A stretch of 64,000 bases of DNA from positions 1 to 64,000 of the forward strand of contig NZ_NXLO01000002.1 in NCBI RefSeq assembly GCF_003364295.1, given 5' to 3'. This document shows, piece after piece, positions 9,204 through 18,964 of this stretch. The translations under genes and the position numbers were made by a program. The number at the start of each line of letters is the position of its first letter. Positions within the stretch are counted from its first letter, which is position 1. The notes under the pieces were generated by a model that had not been told where the DNA came from, did not search any database, and saw only the letters and a program-made list of their open reading frames with translations. This stretch comes from Helicobacter sp. MIT 99-5507 (lineage in GTDB: Bacteria; Campylobacterota; Campylobacteria; Campylobacterales; Helicobacteraceae).

Positions 9204-10553
9204 CTATTTCATCACATTTAAATCTTTGTAGAATCTCTCAATATCAAATGTTTTATTTAGATATTTTACAATCTCTAAAGTATCTATTTCTGCATTTCCA
9301 AGGCAGCTTGTTGCCCCAGGTGATGGTGTCATATTAAAAGTTATTCCTTTGTTTGTCAATATCTTTTTTTCACCTAATTCTAATTTTTTTGCACTCATGT
9401 CAATTACTTGCGGACGCACTTCACCAAAACCTTTTGCATAAGTTAAATCTTCTAATTTTAGTGATGGGATAATTTTTCTTGCATCTTTGATAAAAACTCT
9501 TTTACCAAAATATGGCACTTCAAAAAACATATTTCTAAAAACATAATTTCTAATATCACTATCTTTTAACAAACCAAATAAAACTTGCATAGCAGCAACT
9601 TTAAAATCAATTGTCAATAATTCACTATTAATATTTCCAAATAGATATTTTGAGCGCTCTAGCTTTGGCATGGCAAGTGCAGTAGGTCCAAGTCTAGTAA
9701 CACCACTAAGTGCTATATCTGGGTCACCATGTAGCGCTGCAAATGGCAATTTTGGATTCTGCACTGCATATACTTTCCCTTTTAATAAAGTGCCAGGAAC
9801 AAAATAAAAACTACCCGCAACAGGCAAACAAGCCAAATCCTTGCCATATCCTGAATGTTGTGCTAAAGGAAGCGAATACGAGCCTGCATTAACAAGTACA
9901 AATTTTGCATGAATTTCTCTATTATCTTTTGAAGTGATTGTGTATCCACCGCTAGAATTTTCTTTTATTTTTACTACTTTAAAATTTAAAAATACTTTAC
10001 TATTTTTGTTTGATTTTTCACTTTCTTCTATAAAACTTTGGCTCAATTTTTCAAAATTCATTGCACACCAAGATTCTAGATACCCAGATGCTACGATATT
10101 TTCAACCCTATCATTTCCATCTAACCCTTCTATGACTTTTGGTTCAATCTTTTTTACTTCATTTTTACTAAAAAACTGCAAACCCTCAAAAATATCTTTA
10201 AATTCTTCATGTCTTTTTGCCATAAATTCACATTCTTTATCACCAACTCCAATAGCAATTTTTTGCATTTTAAATATGGCTTTATTTTGCAATCCTTTAG
10301 ATAGAGCATAATGCTTTACTTTATCTGCAGCAATCTTGACTTTAGCAGCCTTTAATGCAGTATAATTTGTCTCAATTGAGCCATCATGTATAGTTTGAGA
10401 ATTGCCCTTTGAACTAGAGCTAATGCTAGCTAATTTGTCACATTTCTCAAGTAATGCAATTTTCCCTATATTTGTATATTCATTAAGAGTATAAAATGTT
10501 GCACAACCCGATACACCGCCACCAATAATTACAACATCAAAATCATTTTCCAT
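9204..10553 (-). CDS. mqo: malate:quinone oxidoreductase (FAD-dependent)
   Basis: A 449-residue flavoprotein with an N-terminal dinucleotide-binding motif, [15 protein letters not shown] (about 8-22). It then continues [19 protein letters not shown], the pattern of the Campylobacterota Mqo that oxidises malate to oxaloacetate and reduces the quinone pool. The C-terminal [15 protein letters not shown] is a second FAD-contact region. No transmembrane helix; probably peripheral on the inner membrane. It follows znuC after 15 bases. In H. pylori, from memory, the Mqo gene is next to an NlpC/P60 gene; here znuA and znuC lie between the two. Confidence 0.88.
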   Translation of the reverse strand: MENDFDVVIIGGGVSGCATFYTLNEYTNIGKIALLEKCDKLASISSSSKGNSQTIHDGSIETNYTALKAAKVKIAADKVKHYALSKGLQNKAIFKMQKIAIGVGDKECEFMAKRHEEFKDIFEGLQFFSKNEVKKIEPKVIEGLDGNDRVENIVASGYLESWCAMNFEKLSQSFIEESEKSNKNSKVFLNFKVVKIKENSSGGYTITSKDNREIHAKFVLVNAGSYSLPLAQHSGYGKDLACLPVAGSFYFVPGTLLKGKVYAVQNPKLPFAALHGDPDIALSGVTRLGPTALAMPKLERSKYLFGNINSELLTIDFKVAAMQVLFGLLKDSDIRNYVFRNMFFEVPYFGKRVFIKDARKIIPSLKLEDLTYAKGFGEVRPQVIDMSAKKLELGEKKILTNKGITFNMTPSPGATSCLGNAEIDTLEIVKYLNKTFDIERFYKDLNVMK

Positions 10554-10568
10554 TTTAAAACCCCTACT

Positions 10569-11291
10569 TTAATTAGTATTTCTATGCTGATTTGTAATCT
10601 TGCAAAAATACCTATCAATATCTATATTATCTTGCAAACCCTCAAAACTTAATAATTCTTTATTTATAAATAATATATTGCTTGCATATTCAAGCAAGTT
10701 AGAAATATCATGAGTTATGACTATTATAGTATGGCTAGAATTTATCTCTTTTAATAATTTATAGATTTCTTGTTTAGTTGGTAAATCTATACTTGAAGTA
10801 GGCTCATCAAATATAAGCAATTTTGGATTCCCGCATAATGCTCTAGCAATCAAAACTCTCTGTCTTTGCCCACCTGATAAATCACCAATTTTTCTAAATC
10901 TAATATCAGCAATACCTAGTTTTTCCATAATCTCAAGAGCTTCCTTTTTGTCCTGCTTTGTTATTTTGTATCCAAATAACCTTTTCTCCAAAAAGCCCAT
11001 TAGGACAACATCAAAAGCTTGTATAGTAAAATCTTTGTTGATGCTTGTATCTTGTGGTGTATATCCAACTAATGAATCTTTATTAAACAAAGAAATCTGT
11101 GGATATTTAATTAGTCCTGAAGTAGGTTTTAATAAATTTAGCAGAATCTTTGCTAATGTGCTTTTTCCACCGCCATTAGGACCAATGATTGCCAAAAAAT
11201 CACCATCTCTTAGTGTAAAGCTGATATTGTTTAATACAATATCTTTATCGTATCTAAAACTTAGATTCTCACATACTAAAATATTATCCAT
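10569..11291 (-). CDS. znuC: ZnuC-type metal ABC transporter ATPase
   Basis: A 240-residue ABC ATPase with Walker A GPNGGGKST (about 37-45), Q-loop GYTPQD, signature LSGGQRQRVLIARAL and Walker B LLIFDEPTSSID, followed by the switch histidine in VITHDI. Length and motifs fit the zinc/manganese ATPases. It starts 12 bases after znuA. The permease partner is probably the gene at 691-1503. Confidence 0.9.
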   Translation of the reverse strand: MDNILVCENLSFRYDKDIVLNNISFTLRDGDFLAIIGPNGGGKSTLAKILLNLLKPTSGLIKYPQISLFNKDSLVGYTPQDTSINKDFTIQAFDVVLMGFLEKRLFGYKITKQDKKEALEIMEKLGIADIRFRKIGDLSGGQRQRVLIARALCGNPKLLIFDEPTSSIDLPTKQEIYKLLKEINSSHTIIVITHDISNLLEYASNILFINKELLSFEGLQDNIDIDRYFCKITNQHRNTN

Positions 11292-11303
11292 TAAAATTAA
11301 TAC

Positions 11304-12173
11304 CTAATTATTTGCTATCTCATTTAAAAAATGTTCTAGACTTTCAAGCCAATCATAACTAAGCGGATCAGCAAGTTTCACTTCAATTCCTGCTTCTTTT
11401 GCTATAGTTAATGCATTTTTCTGTGAAAACTGCGGCTGTATAAACATCACCTTTATATTATTTTTCTCTATAATCTCCAATATATCTCGCCTATGAGCAA
11501 TTTTAGCTTCTTTCCCATCTTCTTCTATTGCATATTCACTAAGCCCAAGTTCATTTGCTATATAATTCCATGCTGGGTGAAATACTAAAAATGATTTTTT
11601 AGAATCTGCAAATACAATTTTAAACCTATTATATAAATTATCTATTTTATCGATGAAATTTTGTAGATTTTCTTTATAGATTTGTGTATTTTTTGGATTT
11701 ATGTTTATTAAAGTATCAGCAATTTGCTTAGCATGAAGTTTCGACAACTCAAATGATAACCATATATGAGGTGGGTGATTGTGATGTTCATGTTCATCAT
11801 GTGAATGTTCATGATGTGAGTGATGATTGATATCATATTTTTTATTATATTTATCTAGGATTCCATCTGGTAGAGGTTTTATTAATTGCATATTTGGATT
11901 TACAGATTTAAATCTATCAAGCCACGCATCTTCAAAAGGCATACCAATACCAAAATAAATTTTTGAATTTGATAATTCTTGTAATTGTTTTATTGTTGGC
12001 TCATAAGTCTCTGGGCTTTTTCCTTTTTGCACCATTACATTGACATTTACCAAATCACCTGCAATTTGCTTCACAAAATAGCTTTGTGGTATCACACTAA
12101 CACTTACATTTATTTTCTCACTTGCAAATATATTGCAAACAAAAAATATCAATGGGACTAAAATCTTAATCAC
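11304..12173 (-). CDS. znuA: ZnuA-type periplasmic metal-binding protein
   Basis: About 289 residues with a signal peptide (IKILVPLIFFVCNIFA). The cluster A-I binding-protein fold is indicated by PQSYFVKQIAGD, GKSPETYEPT, IWLSFE and FHPAWNYIANELGL. A histidine-rich loop at about 120-137 (HHSHHEHSHDEHEHHNH) is characteristic of zinc-specific ZnuA. I chose the GTG at 12173, because GGAGGA lies just before it; an in-frame TTG at 12185 is inside that ribosome binding site. It lies between the NlpC/P60 lipoprotein gene and znuC. Confidence 0.9.
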   Translation of the reverse strand: MIKILVPLIFFVCNIFASEKINVSVSVIPQSYFVKQIAGDLVNVNVMVQKGKSPETYEPTIKQLQELSNSKIYFGIGMPFEDAWLDRFKSVNPNMQLIKPLPDGILDKYNKKYDINHHSHHEHSHDEHEHHNHPPHIWLSFELSKLHAKQIADTLININPKNTQIYKENLQNFIDKIDNLYNRFKIVFADSKKSFLVFHPAWNYIANELGLSEYAIEEDGKEAKIAHRRDILEIIEKNNIKVMFIQPQFSQKNALTIAKEAGIEVKLADPLSYDWLESLEHFLNEIANN

Positions 12174-12216
12174 AAAATCCTCCAAGTATTAAAATCAAAA
12201 TCTAACATAATTACTA

Positions 12217-13500
12217 TTATTTAACAATAATATTCATAGCCTCAATTCTATCAAGAAGGCTAGGCGGCGGATTTATACCATTTTGTTCATTCCCTGGAAT
12301 GAGTGTAGTAATGCTAATTCCACCTAATATATTCAATCCTTTACTTGAATTCACTGCCCAAACATCGTGCATCACGATAGGTTGATTATTATACTCGCCA
12401 ATATATAACATAATATGACCTTTTAGCCAAAAAATCGTCCTAAAAGGCAATGCGCTCTTCTTAATTATCTCTATTTTTTCATCATTATCTTTTGGGAGTG
12501 TTATATATGTGCTATATGGAGATGATTTTGCTGTATTTACTTGGGCTAGAGAATTGCGTGGCAAAAAAATACCTACATTCATCAATACATCTCTTATAAA
12601 AGCAGAACAATCTCTATTTTCATACATTCCACCCCAGCCATAGTTTTCTAGATTTAGAGAATCTGCTAGATTTGCAATATTGCTTTGAGTGAAAGCAAGA
12701 GGAAATTTGCTAAATAAATTTGTATCAAAAGAAAGTGGAATCTTTATTGCCAACCCTTCGTTATTGCGATAATAACCATATATCTTATTATCTATTTTTT
12801 GAAATAACATTCCTATTCTTGCATTTACCACAAATTTATCTTTGTGATAAAGCGGGATTCTATCTTTGATTGGCACTACAAAATCTCTAGTATGCATTAA
12901 ATTATTCATATCTTTTTTACTAATTTTTGCAACCTCATCAAATTTTACCCAACCAGACACAAATGCACTTTGCACAAGCAACCATTCTTTTGTTTTATCT
13001 TCATGCAAGATTCTAATAGGTGTCCAAGCAAAAATCAAAGAATTTTGCCATCTATCAAATGGATATCCATCTTGTTTTGAAAATCTAGGTTTAATTGTAG
13101 GTAAAACACGAACATTGGCAGTTTTTACCATGATTGCATAATCATTTTTACTAGGATAAGAATCTACATCAGCATTCAATCTCAATTCATCTAAGAATCC
13201 ATCACTATGATATCTTTTAGATTCTCCAAAACCTCTCTTGCTAGATAATCCCCAAAATACATCTTCTTTGCTTGGAGGGACAAAGTCTTTATTCCATACA
13301 GAAAAATATTTATCTAAATATTCTTCCCTTAGTTTTAGTGAAAAATTACTAGTTGCTATTTCTTTATTATCACTAATATACATTACTGCACGTTGTGATA
13401 ATGATAAATCATCTATATTAGAATCTAATATAGCTTCTTTTGTCGCACAACCGCCAAAAAATAAAATAATCAAAAATAAAATTCCTATCTGCAAAAACAC
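12217..13500 (-). CDS. NlpC/P60-family lipoprotein with SH3-like domains (cell-wall endopeptidase)
   Basis: A 427-residue predicted lipoprotein: hydrophobic leader followed by FFGGC with C18 as the lipidation site. The middle contains bacterial SH3-like segments (MVKTANVRVLPT; SAFVSGWVKF). The C-terminal C40 peptidase domain has C298 in NRDCSAFIRDVL, H362 in KGHIMLYIG and H378 in MHDVW, which fits the Cys-His-His triad. Enzymes of this architecture (YkfC-like) cut gamma-D-Glu-diamino acid bonds in peptidoglycan. The GTG at 13500 is one base after AGGAG; the TTG at 13494 has better spacing and may be the real start. Confidence 0.85.
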   Translation of the reverse strand: MFLQIGILFLIILFFGGCATKEAILDSNIDDLSLSQRAVMYISDNKEIATSNFSLKLREEYLDKYFSVWNKDFVPPSKEDVFWGLSSKRGFGESKRYHSDGFLDELRLNADVDSYPSKNDYAIMVKTANVRVLPTIKPRFSKQDGYPFDRWQNSLIFAWTPIRILHEDKTKEWLLVQSAFVSGWVKFDEVAKISKKDMNNLMHTRDFVVPIKDRIPLYHKDKFVVNARIGMLFQKIDNKIYGYYRNNEGLAIKIPLSFDTNLFSKFPLAFTQSNIANLADSLNLENYGWGGMYENRDCSAFIRDVLMNVGIFLPRNSLAQVNTAKSSPYSTYITLPKDNDEKIEIIKKSALPFRTIFWLKGHIMLYIGEYNNQPIVMHDVWAVNSSKGLNILGGISITTLIPGNEQNGINPPPSLLDRIEAMNIIVK

Positions 13501-13588
13501 TCCTAGACTTTGCTATTAACTTTAAAATTTTATATTATACTCACAAAAGTTATTATTTAATTATTTTTTTTCAAAGGAAATTTTAAGA

Positions 13589-14683
13589 ATGAGCATGTTT
13601 TTTATTTTTGCAATTTGCTGTTTTGGTATATTTCATCTAATAGGCTACAATGCACTTATAAAACATATAAGCAAAAATTTAAAATTTAGATTAATAAGCA
13701 TAGCACTTTTAATTTTAAATTTTATAATACTTATTGTATATGTTATGTTGATTAGAAATACAACATTGCCAGATACAATCGTAATAATCTTATCTATATC
13801 GATTTTAATTGCACTTTTATTATGCACACTTGGGATTCTAAATATCATATTTTTAATTATTGGTAGATTTATAAAACCATTTCCAAATGTATTAATTAGC
13901 AAGATTCTACTTTGTTTGTTGCCTTTAGGGGTTATCAATGGAATCTATGAAGCAAACAAAACCCCAAAAATAGTAGAACAAACAATAGAAATAAAAAATC
14001 TAAAAAAAGATATAAAGATTTTATTTTTATCAGACTTACATATATCAAATCTAATAAGCAAAGAAAAAATACAAAATACTATCAATCTAGCAAACTCTAC
14101 AAATCCAGATATTATCATATTAGGAGGCGATATTATAGATAGCTATGAAAATGTGATAAAAGATAAGATTCTACTACTCAAAGATTTGAATGCAAAATAT
14201 GGCGTATATTTTGTGCTTGGCAATCATGAATTTATATTTGATGCAAATAAAAGTCTTGAGATTATGAGTAAATTTAGCAATATCACATCGCTTGTGAATT
14301 CAAGTGTAATTATAGATGATAATATCAATCTTATTGGAATTAGTGATTTGATGGGAAGAAGAGTTGGATATTTAGAGCCAAATATAAATGAGGCATTAAA
14401 AAATACAAATGATGATTTGCCAAAGATTCTAATCTCACATCAACCAAATATCATTGATGAATTAGATTCTGATATTGATTTAGTATTTAGCGGGCATACG
14501 CATGGCGGACAAATCTTTCCTTTTACAATTCTTGCATATCTTAATAATCCATTTTTATATGGACTAAAACCTATAAACAATATTCAATTATATATATCGC
14601 AAGGTTCTCATTTAGCAGTAACTTATGGCAGAATCGGAACTCAAAATGAAATAAACCTAATAACACTAAAGGAGATGAAATGA
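13589..14683 (+). CDS. membrane-anchored metallophosphoesterase
   Basis: A 364-residue protein. Three or four hydrophobic helices occupy residues 1-118; the calcineurin-like domain follows with D149 and H151 (SDLHIS), GGD at 179-181, GNHE at 211-214 and SGHTHGGQIFP near 300. These are the five metal-binding blocks of the YkuE/YaeI-type phosphoesterases, whose substrates are often lipid-linked phosphates. The start is the ATG 13 bases after AAAGGA. Its stop overlaps the start of the SIMPL gene (ATGA). Confidence 0.85.
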   Translation: MSMFFIFAICCFGIFHLIGYNALIKHISKNLKFRLISIALLILNFIILIVYVMLIRNTTLPDTIVIILSISILIALLLCTLGILNIIFLIIGRFIKPFPNVLISKILLCLLPLGVINGIYEANKTPKIVEQTIEIKNLKKDIKILFLSDLHISNLISKEKIQNTINLANSTNPDIIILGGDIIDSYENVIKDKILLLKDLNAKYGVYFVLGNHEFIFDANKSLEIMSKFSNITSLVNSSVIIDDNINLIGISDLMGRRVGYLEPNINEALKNTNDDLPKILISHQPNIIDELDSDIDLVFSGHTHGGQIFPFTILAYLNNPFLYGLKPINNIQLYISQGSHLAVTYGRIGTQNEINLITLKEMK

Positions 14684-15405
14684 GATTTATATTACTAGCA
14701 AGTATATTTATAAATATCATTTTTGCAAATGATTTAATCATCACAAAAAAATTTACAGCAAGCAAAGAAATAGAACCAAAATTCTTATTTGTAAATATAG
14801 AAGTAGATAGCTCATCTACACTTAGAAATATAGGTGAATTAAAAAATAGTGATAGAGAAAAAATCACAAATACACTAAATAGTGTCATCAATGAAGCACA
14901 AAGTAGCAAAATATGTAAAGGTGGTAGCTTTTCGATTACACCAATTATTAGTTATGAAAAAGATACGAGGAAAACAATAGGACAAAATGTCGATTTCAAT
15001 CTTAATTGCAAATTTCTAAAAGATGATTTAAACACATATAACAATCTTTTATCAAATATAAATAACATCATCTCACAAAATAAATTATTATCACTTCCGC
15101 AACCAAGTATAAATTATAGAATCACAGAAGATGAAATAGAACAAACAAAAGATGATTTATTTGATGAATTTATAGAAAAGATAGTAAAAATTGAGAATAA
15201 ATACTCAAATATTCTAAATAGACAATGCAGATCAAGTAATATAAGTTATGATGAGGATCTAAGAGCAGGTCCAATAACATTTAAAGCTATGGCAATGGCA
15301 GATTCTTCTATTACTGCAAATAGATCATCTGCTCCAGTATCTGCTCCGATTCTAGATACAACTAGAATTACAATTGATGTAATGGTGCAATTAAATTGCA
15401 AATAG
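14680..15405 (+). CDS. SIMPL (DUF541) domain periplasmic protein
   Basis: A 241-residue secreted protein with a signal peptide (MRFILLASIFINIIFA). The body resembles SIMPL/DUF541 proteins: the ITKKFTASKEIEPK start, repeated beta-alpha elements and a DTTRITIDVMVQLNC end. Three or four cysteines suggest a disulfide in the periplasm. The function of the family is poorly defined; some members are linked to oxidative stress or signalling. Translationally coupled to the phosphoesterase gene. Confidence 0.7.
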   Translation: MRFILLASIFINIIFANDLIITKKFTASKEIEPKFLFVNIEVDSSSTLRNIGELKNSDREKITNTLNSVINEAQSSKICKGGSFSITPIISYEKDTRKTIGQNVDFNLNCKFLKDDLNTYNNLLSNINNIISQNKLLSLPQPSINYRITEDEIEQTKDDLFDEFIEKIVKIENKYSNILNRQCRSSNISYDEDLRAGPITFKAMAMADSSITANRSSAPVSAPILDTTRITIDVMVQLNCK

Positions 15406-15419
15406 AGCTTTAAAGCTCT
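15404..15419. terminator. palindrome between convergent genes, possible bidirectional terminator
   Basis: AGAGCTTTAAAGCTCT is a perfect 16-base palindrome spanning the stop codons of the SIMPL gene and clpB. Neither side has a long T run, so its termination strength is doubtful. Confidence 0.4.
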
Positions 15420-17983
15420 CTTGCTAGAATCTTGTCATCTTTGGCATAGAATTCTATATGCGAGTTTTCATTAACTTCATCTTTTAATATCATCATTGAT
15501 AATAAATCTTCAATCTCTTCTTGCAATGCTCTTTTTAGAGGTCTAGCGCCAAATACAGGGTCAAATCCAATATCTGCAATCAATTCTTTTGCACTAGAAT
15601 CTAATGAAATCTTGATATTTTTTGTAGCTGCCAATTTTGCAATATGCCCAAACATAATATCTACAATCTTTATAATCTCATCTTTTCCCAAAGGATTAAA
15701 AATGATAATATCATCAAGGCGATTTAAAAACTCTGGCTTAAAATAATGCTTTAAGTCATTCATTACAGCACTTTTACGCTCTAATTTAGATTCTATTTCC
15801 ATGATTTTATCACTTGCAATATTTGATGTTAAAATAATAATCGTATTTCTAAAATCAACAACAACACCTTTATTATCAGTTAATCTTCCATCATCTAAAA
15901 CTTGCAATAATAGATTAAATACATCTGGATGGGCTTTTTCAACCTCATCAAAAAGCACTACACTATAAGGTTTGCGTCTAACTGCTTCTGTTAGCTGACC
16001 ACCTTCATCATATCCTACATACCCTGGAGGCGCACCTACCAATCTACTTACTGCATGTTTTTCCATATATTCACTCATATCAATTCTAATAAGCGCGCTC
16101 TCACTATCAAATAAGAAATTTGCAAGGCTTTTTGCACTTTGAGTTTTACCAACACCTGTTGGACCAAGAAACAAAAAGCTACCGATTGGTCGATTAGCAG
16201 AATTTAGCCCTGCTTTATTTCGTTTTATTGCTTTTGAAATCGCACTCAAAGCTTCATCTTGCCCAACTACACTTTTTTGCAATTGCAATTCTATATTTAG
16301 AATCTTTTCTTTATCGCTAGAGAGCATTTTTTGAACTGGAATCTTCACCCATTTACTTACAACTTCAGCAATACTTTCTTCTGTTACAGCATTTTTTAAT
16401 AAAGTCCCTTGTTTTGATAGCTCCTGCCATCTATTATCTAGTTCTTTATTTTTTGCCTCTAACTCTGGAATCTTTCCATAGTCAATTTCTGCTGCCTTAT
16501 TATAATCACCATTTCTTTTAGCAAGTTCTGCTTCTATTCTATAAGAATCTATTTGGCTTTTGATATTTGCAATTTCCTCAAAAATAGATTTTTCATTTTT
16601 AAATTGCAATTCAAGTCTAGCCTGCTCTTCTTTTGTATTTTCTAGCTCTTTTACAATCTCATCAATCCTATCTTTGTTTTTATTTTCCTCCATATTTAAT
16701 GCTTCTTTTTCCACTTCAAGATTCTCTATTTTTCTTTTTACTGCAAGCAATTTAGCAGGTGAAGATTCTATTTGCATACGAATTTCACTTGCTGCTTCAT
16801 CTATCAAATCAATAGCTTTATCTGGTAAAAATCTATCTACAATATATCTTGATGAAAGCCTCACTGCAGCCACAAGTGCAGAATCTAGTATCGTTACATT
16901 ATGATGTGCTTCTAATTTTTCTTTTATACCACGAAGCATATGCAACGCTTCATTTTGACTTGGTTCATCAAGATTTATTGGCTGGAATCTTCTTTGTAAT
17001 GCAACATCTTTTTGAAAATATTTTCTATATTCTTTTAGTGTAGTAGCACCTATTGTGTGCATTTCACCACGTGCAAGTGCAGGCTTTAGTATATTTGCAG
17101 CATCCATTGAACCTTCACTTGCTCCTGCTCCTACAATCGTATGTATTTCATCAATAAATAAAATAATATTTTGATTCTTTTTTACTTCATCAACTACACT
17201 TTTTAATCTATCTTCAAACTCACCGCGATATTTTGCACCAGCAATCAATGCACTCATATCAAGTGCTATTAGTCTTTTATTTTGTAAAGAAAGCGGAACA
17301 TCTTTTTTTACAATTTTTTGAGCCAACCCCTCTACTACAGCAGTTTTACCAACTCCAGGTTCTCCAAGCAAGATTGGATTATTTTTTGTTTTTCGTATAA
17401 GAATCTGCATCATTCTAGTGATTTCTTCATCTCTTCCTATTATTGGGTCAAGTTGTCCATCTAATGCTTTTTTTGTAAGATCAATACCAAACTTTGCCAA
17501 ACTATCTAGATTCTCATCTCCACTACTTGTCTGTATTTTTGCACCATTTCTCATACTTTGCAAAGTTTTTATCAATTCATTTATATCAAGATACTTTTTA
17601 AAAATCTTATTTAGTCCTTCATTTTTAGTGATATTTGCAATAATCCACGCATCTATAGATACATAAGTATCACCATTTTGGATTGCATAACCTTCTGCTA
17701 GATTGATACTCTCAAGTAATGATTTTGAAATAGTAATATTTTCTTTACTCACATTTGAGCTTTTTGGATATGAATCAACTAAGCTTTTGATTTCTAAAAG
17801 AAGTGCATCTTTTTGTATATTCATAGAATTTAATGCTGTATTTAAAATCGAATTTGAATTCACACATAAAGCCATTACAAAATGCCCGCAATCAACTTCT
17901 TGATTTTTATTATTTAATGCAAGAGATATTGCATTGTCAATAATTTCTCTAAACTGATTAGTTAATTTTTCAAAAATATTCAT
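15410..17983 (-). CDS. clpB: ClpB disaggregase chaperone
   Basis: An 857-residue Hsp100 protein, the usual length. An N-terminal Clp repeat domain (about 1-145) precedes AAA+ domain 1 with Walker A GEPGVGKT near residue 200, a coiled-coil middle domain (about 400-525), and AAA+ domain 2 with Walker A GPTGVGKT near residue 600 and the pore loop GYVGYDEGG. It rescues aggregated protein together with DnaK. It is transcribed away from an AT-rich 190-base gap; I found no clear HspR (CTTGAGT-type) or CIRCE inverted repeat there. Confidence 0.97.
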   Translation of the reverse strand: MNIFEKLTNQFREIIDNAISLALNNKNQEVDCGHFVMALCVNSNSILNTALNSMNIQKDALLLEIKSLVDSYPKSSNVSKENITISKSLLESINLAEGYAIQNGDTYVSIDAWIIANITKNEGLNKIFKKYLDINELIKTLQSMRNGAKIQTSSGDENLDSLAKFGIDLTKKALDGQLDPIIGRDEEITRMMQILIRKTKNNPILLGEPGVGKTAVVEGLAQKIVKKDVPLSLQNKRLIALDMSALIAGAKYRGEFEDRLKSVVDEVKKNQNIILFIDEIHTIVGAGASEGSMDAANILKPALARGEMHTIGATTLKEYRKYFQKDVALQRRFQPINLDEPSQNEALHMLRGIKEKLEAHHNVTILDSALVAAVRLSSRYIVDRFLPDKAIDLIDEAASEIRMQIESSPAKLLAVKRKIENLEVEKEALNMEENKNKDRIDEIVKELENTKEEQARLELQFKNEKSIFEEIANIKSQIDSYRIEAELAKRNGDYNKAAEIDYGKIPELEAKNKELDNRWQELSKQGTLLKNAVTEESIAEVVSKWVKIPVQKMLSSDKEKILNIELQLQKSVVGQDEALSAISKAIKRNKAGLNSANRPIGSFLFLGPTGVGKTQSAKSLANFLFDSESALIRIDMSEYMEKHAVSRLVGAPPGYVGYDEGGQLTEAVRRKPYSVVLFDEVEKAHPDVFNLLLQVLDDGRLTDNKGVVVDFRNTIIILTSNIASDKIMEIESKLERKSAVMNDLKHYFKPEFLNRLDDIIIFNPLGKDEIIKIVDIMFGHIAKLAATKNIKISLDSSAKELIADIGFDPVFGARPLKRALQEEIEDLLSMMILKDEVNENSHIEFYAKDDKILAREL

Positions 17984-18146
17984 ATTATATCCTTCAAATT
18001 AATTATATATAAAACTATTATAATACTTTAGTCTAATAATGTCAATGTTATAAAAATATTTTATAAAATTAGCAATAATATTAATTTAGTGATAAAAATA
18101 TTTAGATTAAAAATCAATGAAAGTAAAAAATTATTTGATAGAAGAT

Positions 18147-18170
18147 TCTTTTGCACAATTGTGCAAAAGA
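18147..18170 (-). terminator. 24-base perfect palindrome downstream of the DsbC/G-like gene
   Basis: The arms TCTTTTGCACAA and TTGTGCAAAAGA are perfectly complementary and directly adjacent. The palindrome starts three bases after the stop of the minus-strand oxidoreductase gene. A short T-rich stretch follows further on in the direction of transcription. Confidence 0.55.
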
Positions 18171-18173
18171 GAT

Positions 18174-18905
18174 TTATTTTTCGTAGATATAAGGAACTCC
18201 ACGAATTGCGCCAGTCTTAAATAAAGATTCTGTAGTTGCAGCAATTTTACTTGTATCAATCTTTGCTGGAGCTTTAAAATTTGATGAAAATACTTCTTTA
18301 ATACCTTGTAATTTATCTTTTTCACTCATACTTGATTTAATCTTATCTACTAAATATGCAGCTTTCTTTTGAGAATCTTCACCCAAAATACCAACAATAA
18401 CCATATTTACATTATGAGTTTTCAATCTATCTTCAATATTTCTTAATTCCTCTTTGCAATATCCACAATTTGGATCAGCTACAATAAAATAAGTCTTTGG
18501 GTTTTTTGCACTTGATTTTAAAGTGATATATTGATCTGGTGATAAAGCTTCAATTAGCTTTCCAGCTGCTTCTTTTTGACCACTTTCGTTATGAGCCATA
18601 GTTTCATCAATAGCCTTGCTTACTATATCTTCATCTGCTTTTGATGCAGTAAAAAATATATTTGATAATCCTATGATAGTGCCACCATCACTTGTTACAA
18701 ACATAGGAATTCTTTGCGCACTTCCATCTGCAACCTCAACAATCACCATTTTTAAATTTTTGCTATCTTTTAAATCTACACTATTTACTACATTTACTTT
18801 AGCGCTAGTTTGCTTTTCGATTAAATTTTTTATATTATCTTCAAATGAACCAGCTAATAAACTACTTAATAATACAGCCGATAATAATAAAAATTTTTTT
18901 ATCAT
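18174..18905 (-). CDS. DsbC/DsbG-like periplasmic thiol-disulfide protein
   Basis: A 243-residue protein with a signal peptide (MIKKFLLLSAVLLSSLLAGS). The N-terminal half (about 21-120) resembles a DsbC-type dimerisation region; the C-terminal half is a thioredoxin fold with the active site C147-G-Y-C150 (DPNCGYCKEEL) and the cis-proline region RGVPYIY near the end. CGYC is the DsbC active-site sequence, which favours isomerase or reductase activity. It is followed by a strong palindrome and lies between htpG and clpB on the same strand. Confidence 0.85.
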   Translation of the reverse strand: MIKKFLLLSAVLLSSLLAGSFEDNIKNLIEKQTSAKVNVVNSVDLKDSKNLKMVIVEVADGSAQRIPMFVTSDGGTIIGLSNIFFTASKADEDIVSKAIDETMAHNESGQKEAAGKLIEALSPDQYITLKSSAKNPKTYFIVADPNCGYCKEELRNIEDRLKTHNVNMVIVGILGEDSQKKAAYLVDKIKSSMSEKDKLQGIKEVFSSNFKAPAKIDTSKIAATTESLFKTGAIRGVPYIYEK

Positions 18906-18964
18906 TTAAATCCTTTAATTATTGATATAGGGTTAAGATTCTACCTTCTTTTTATAAAAACAAA

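Noticed and set aside
11760-11835. Short GTGATG/CATGATG-like repeats
   Set aside because: They encode the histidine-rich loop of ZnuA and are not a CRISPR or regulatory repeat.
16560-17043. Plus-strand open frames inside clpB
   Set aside because: They are shadows of a full-length, strongly conserved ClpB on the other strand.
17984-18146. Search for an HspR or CIRCE operator before clpB
   Set aside because: No CTTGAGT-type or TTAGCACTC-type inverted repeat is visible.
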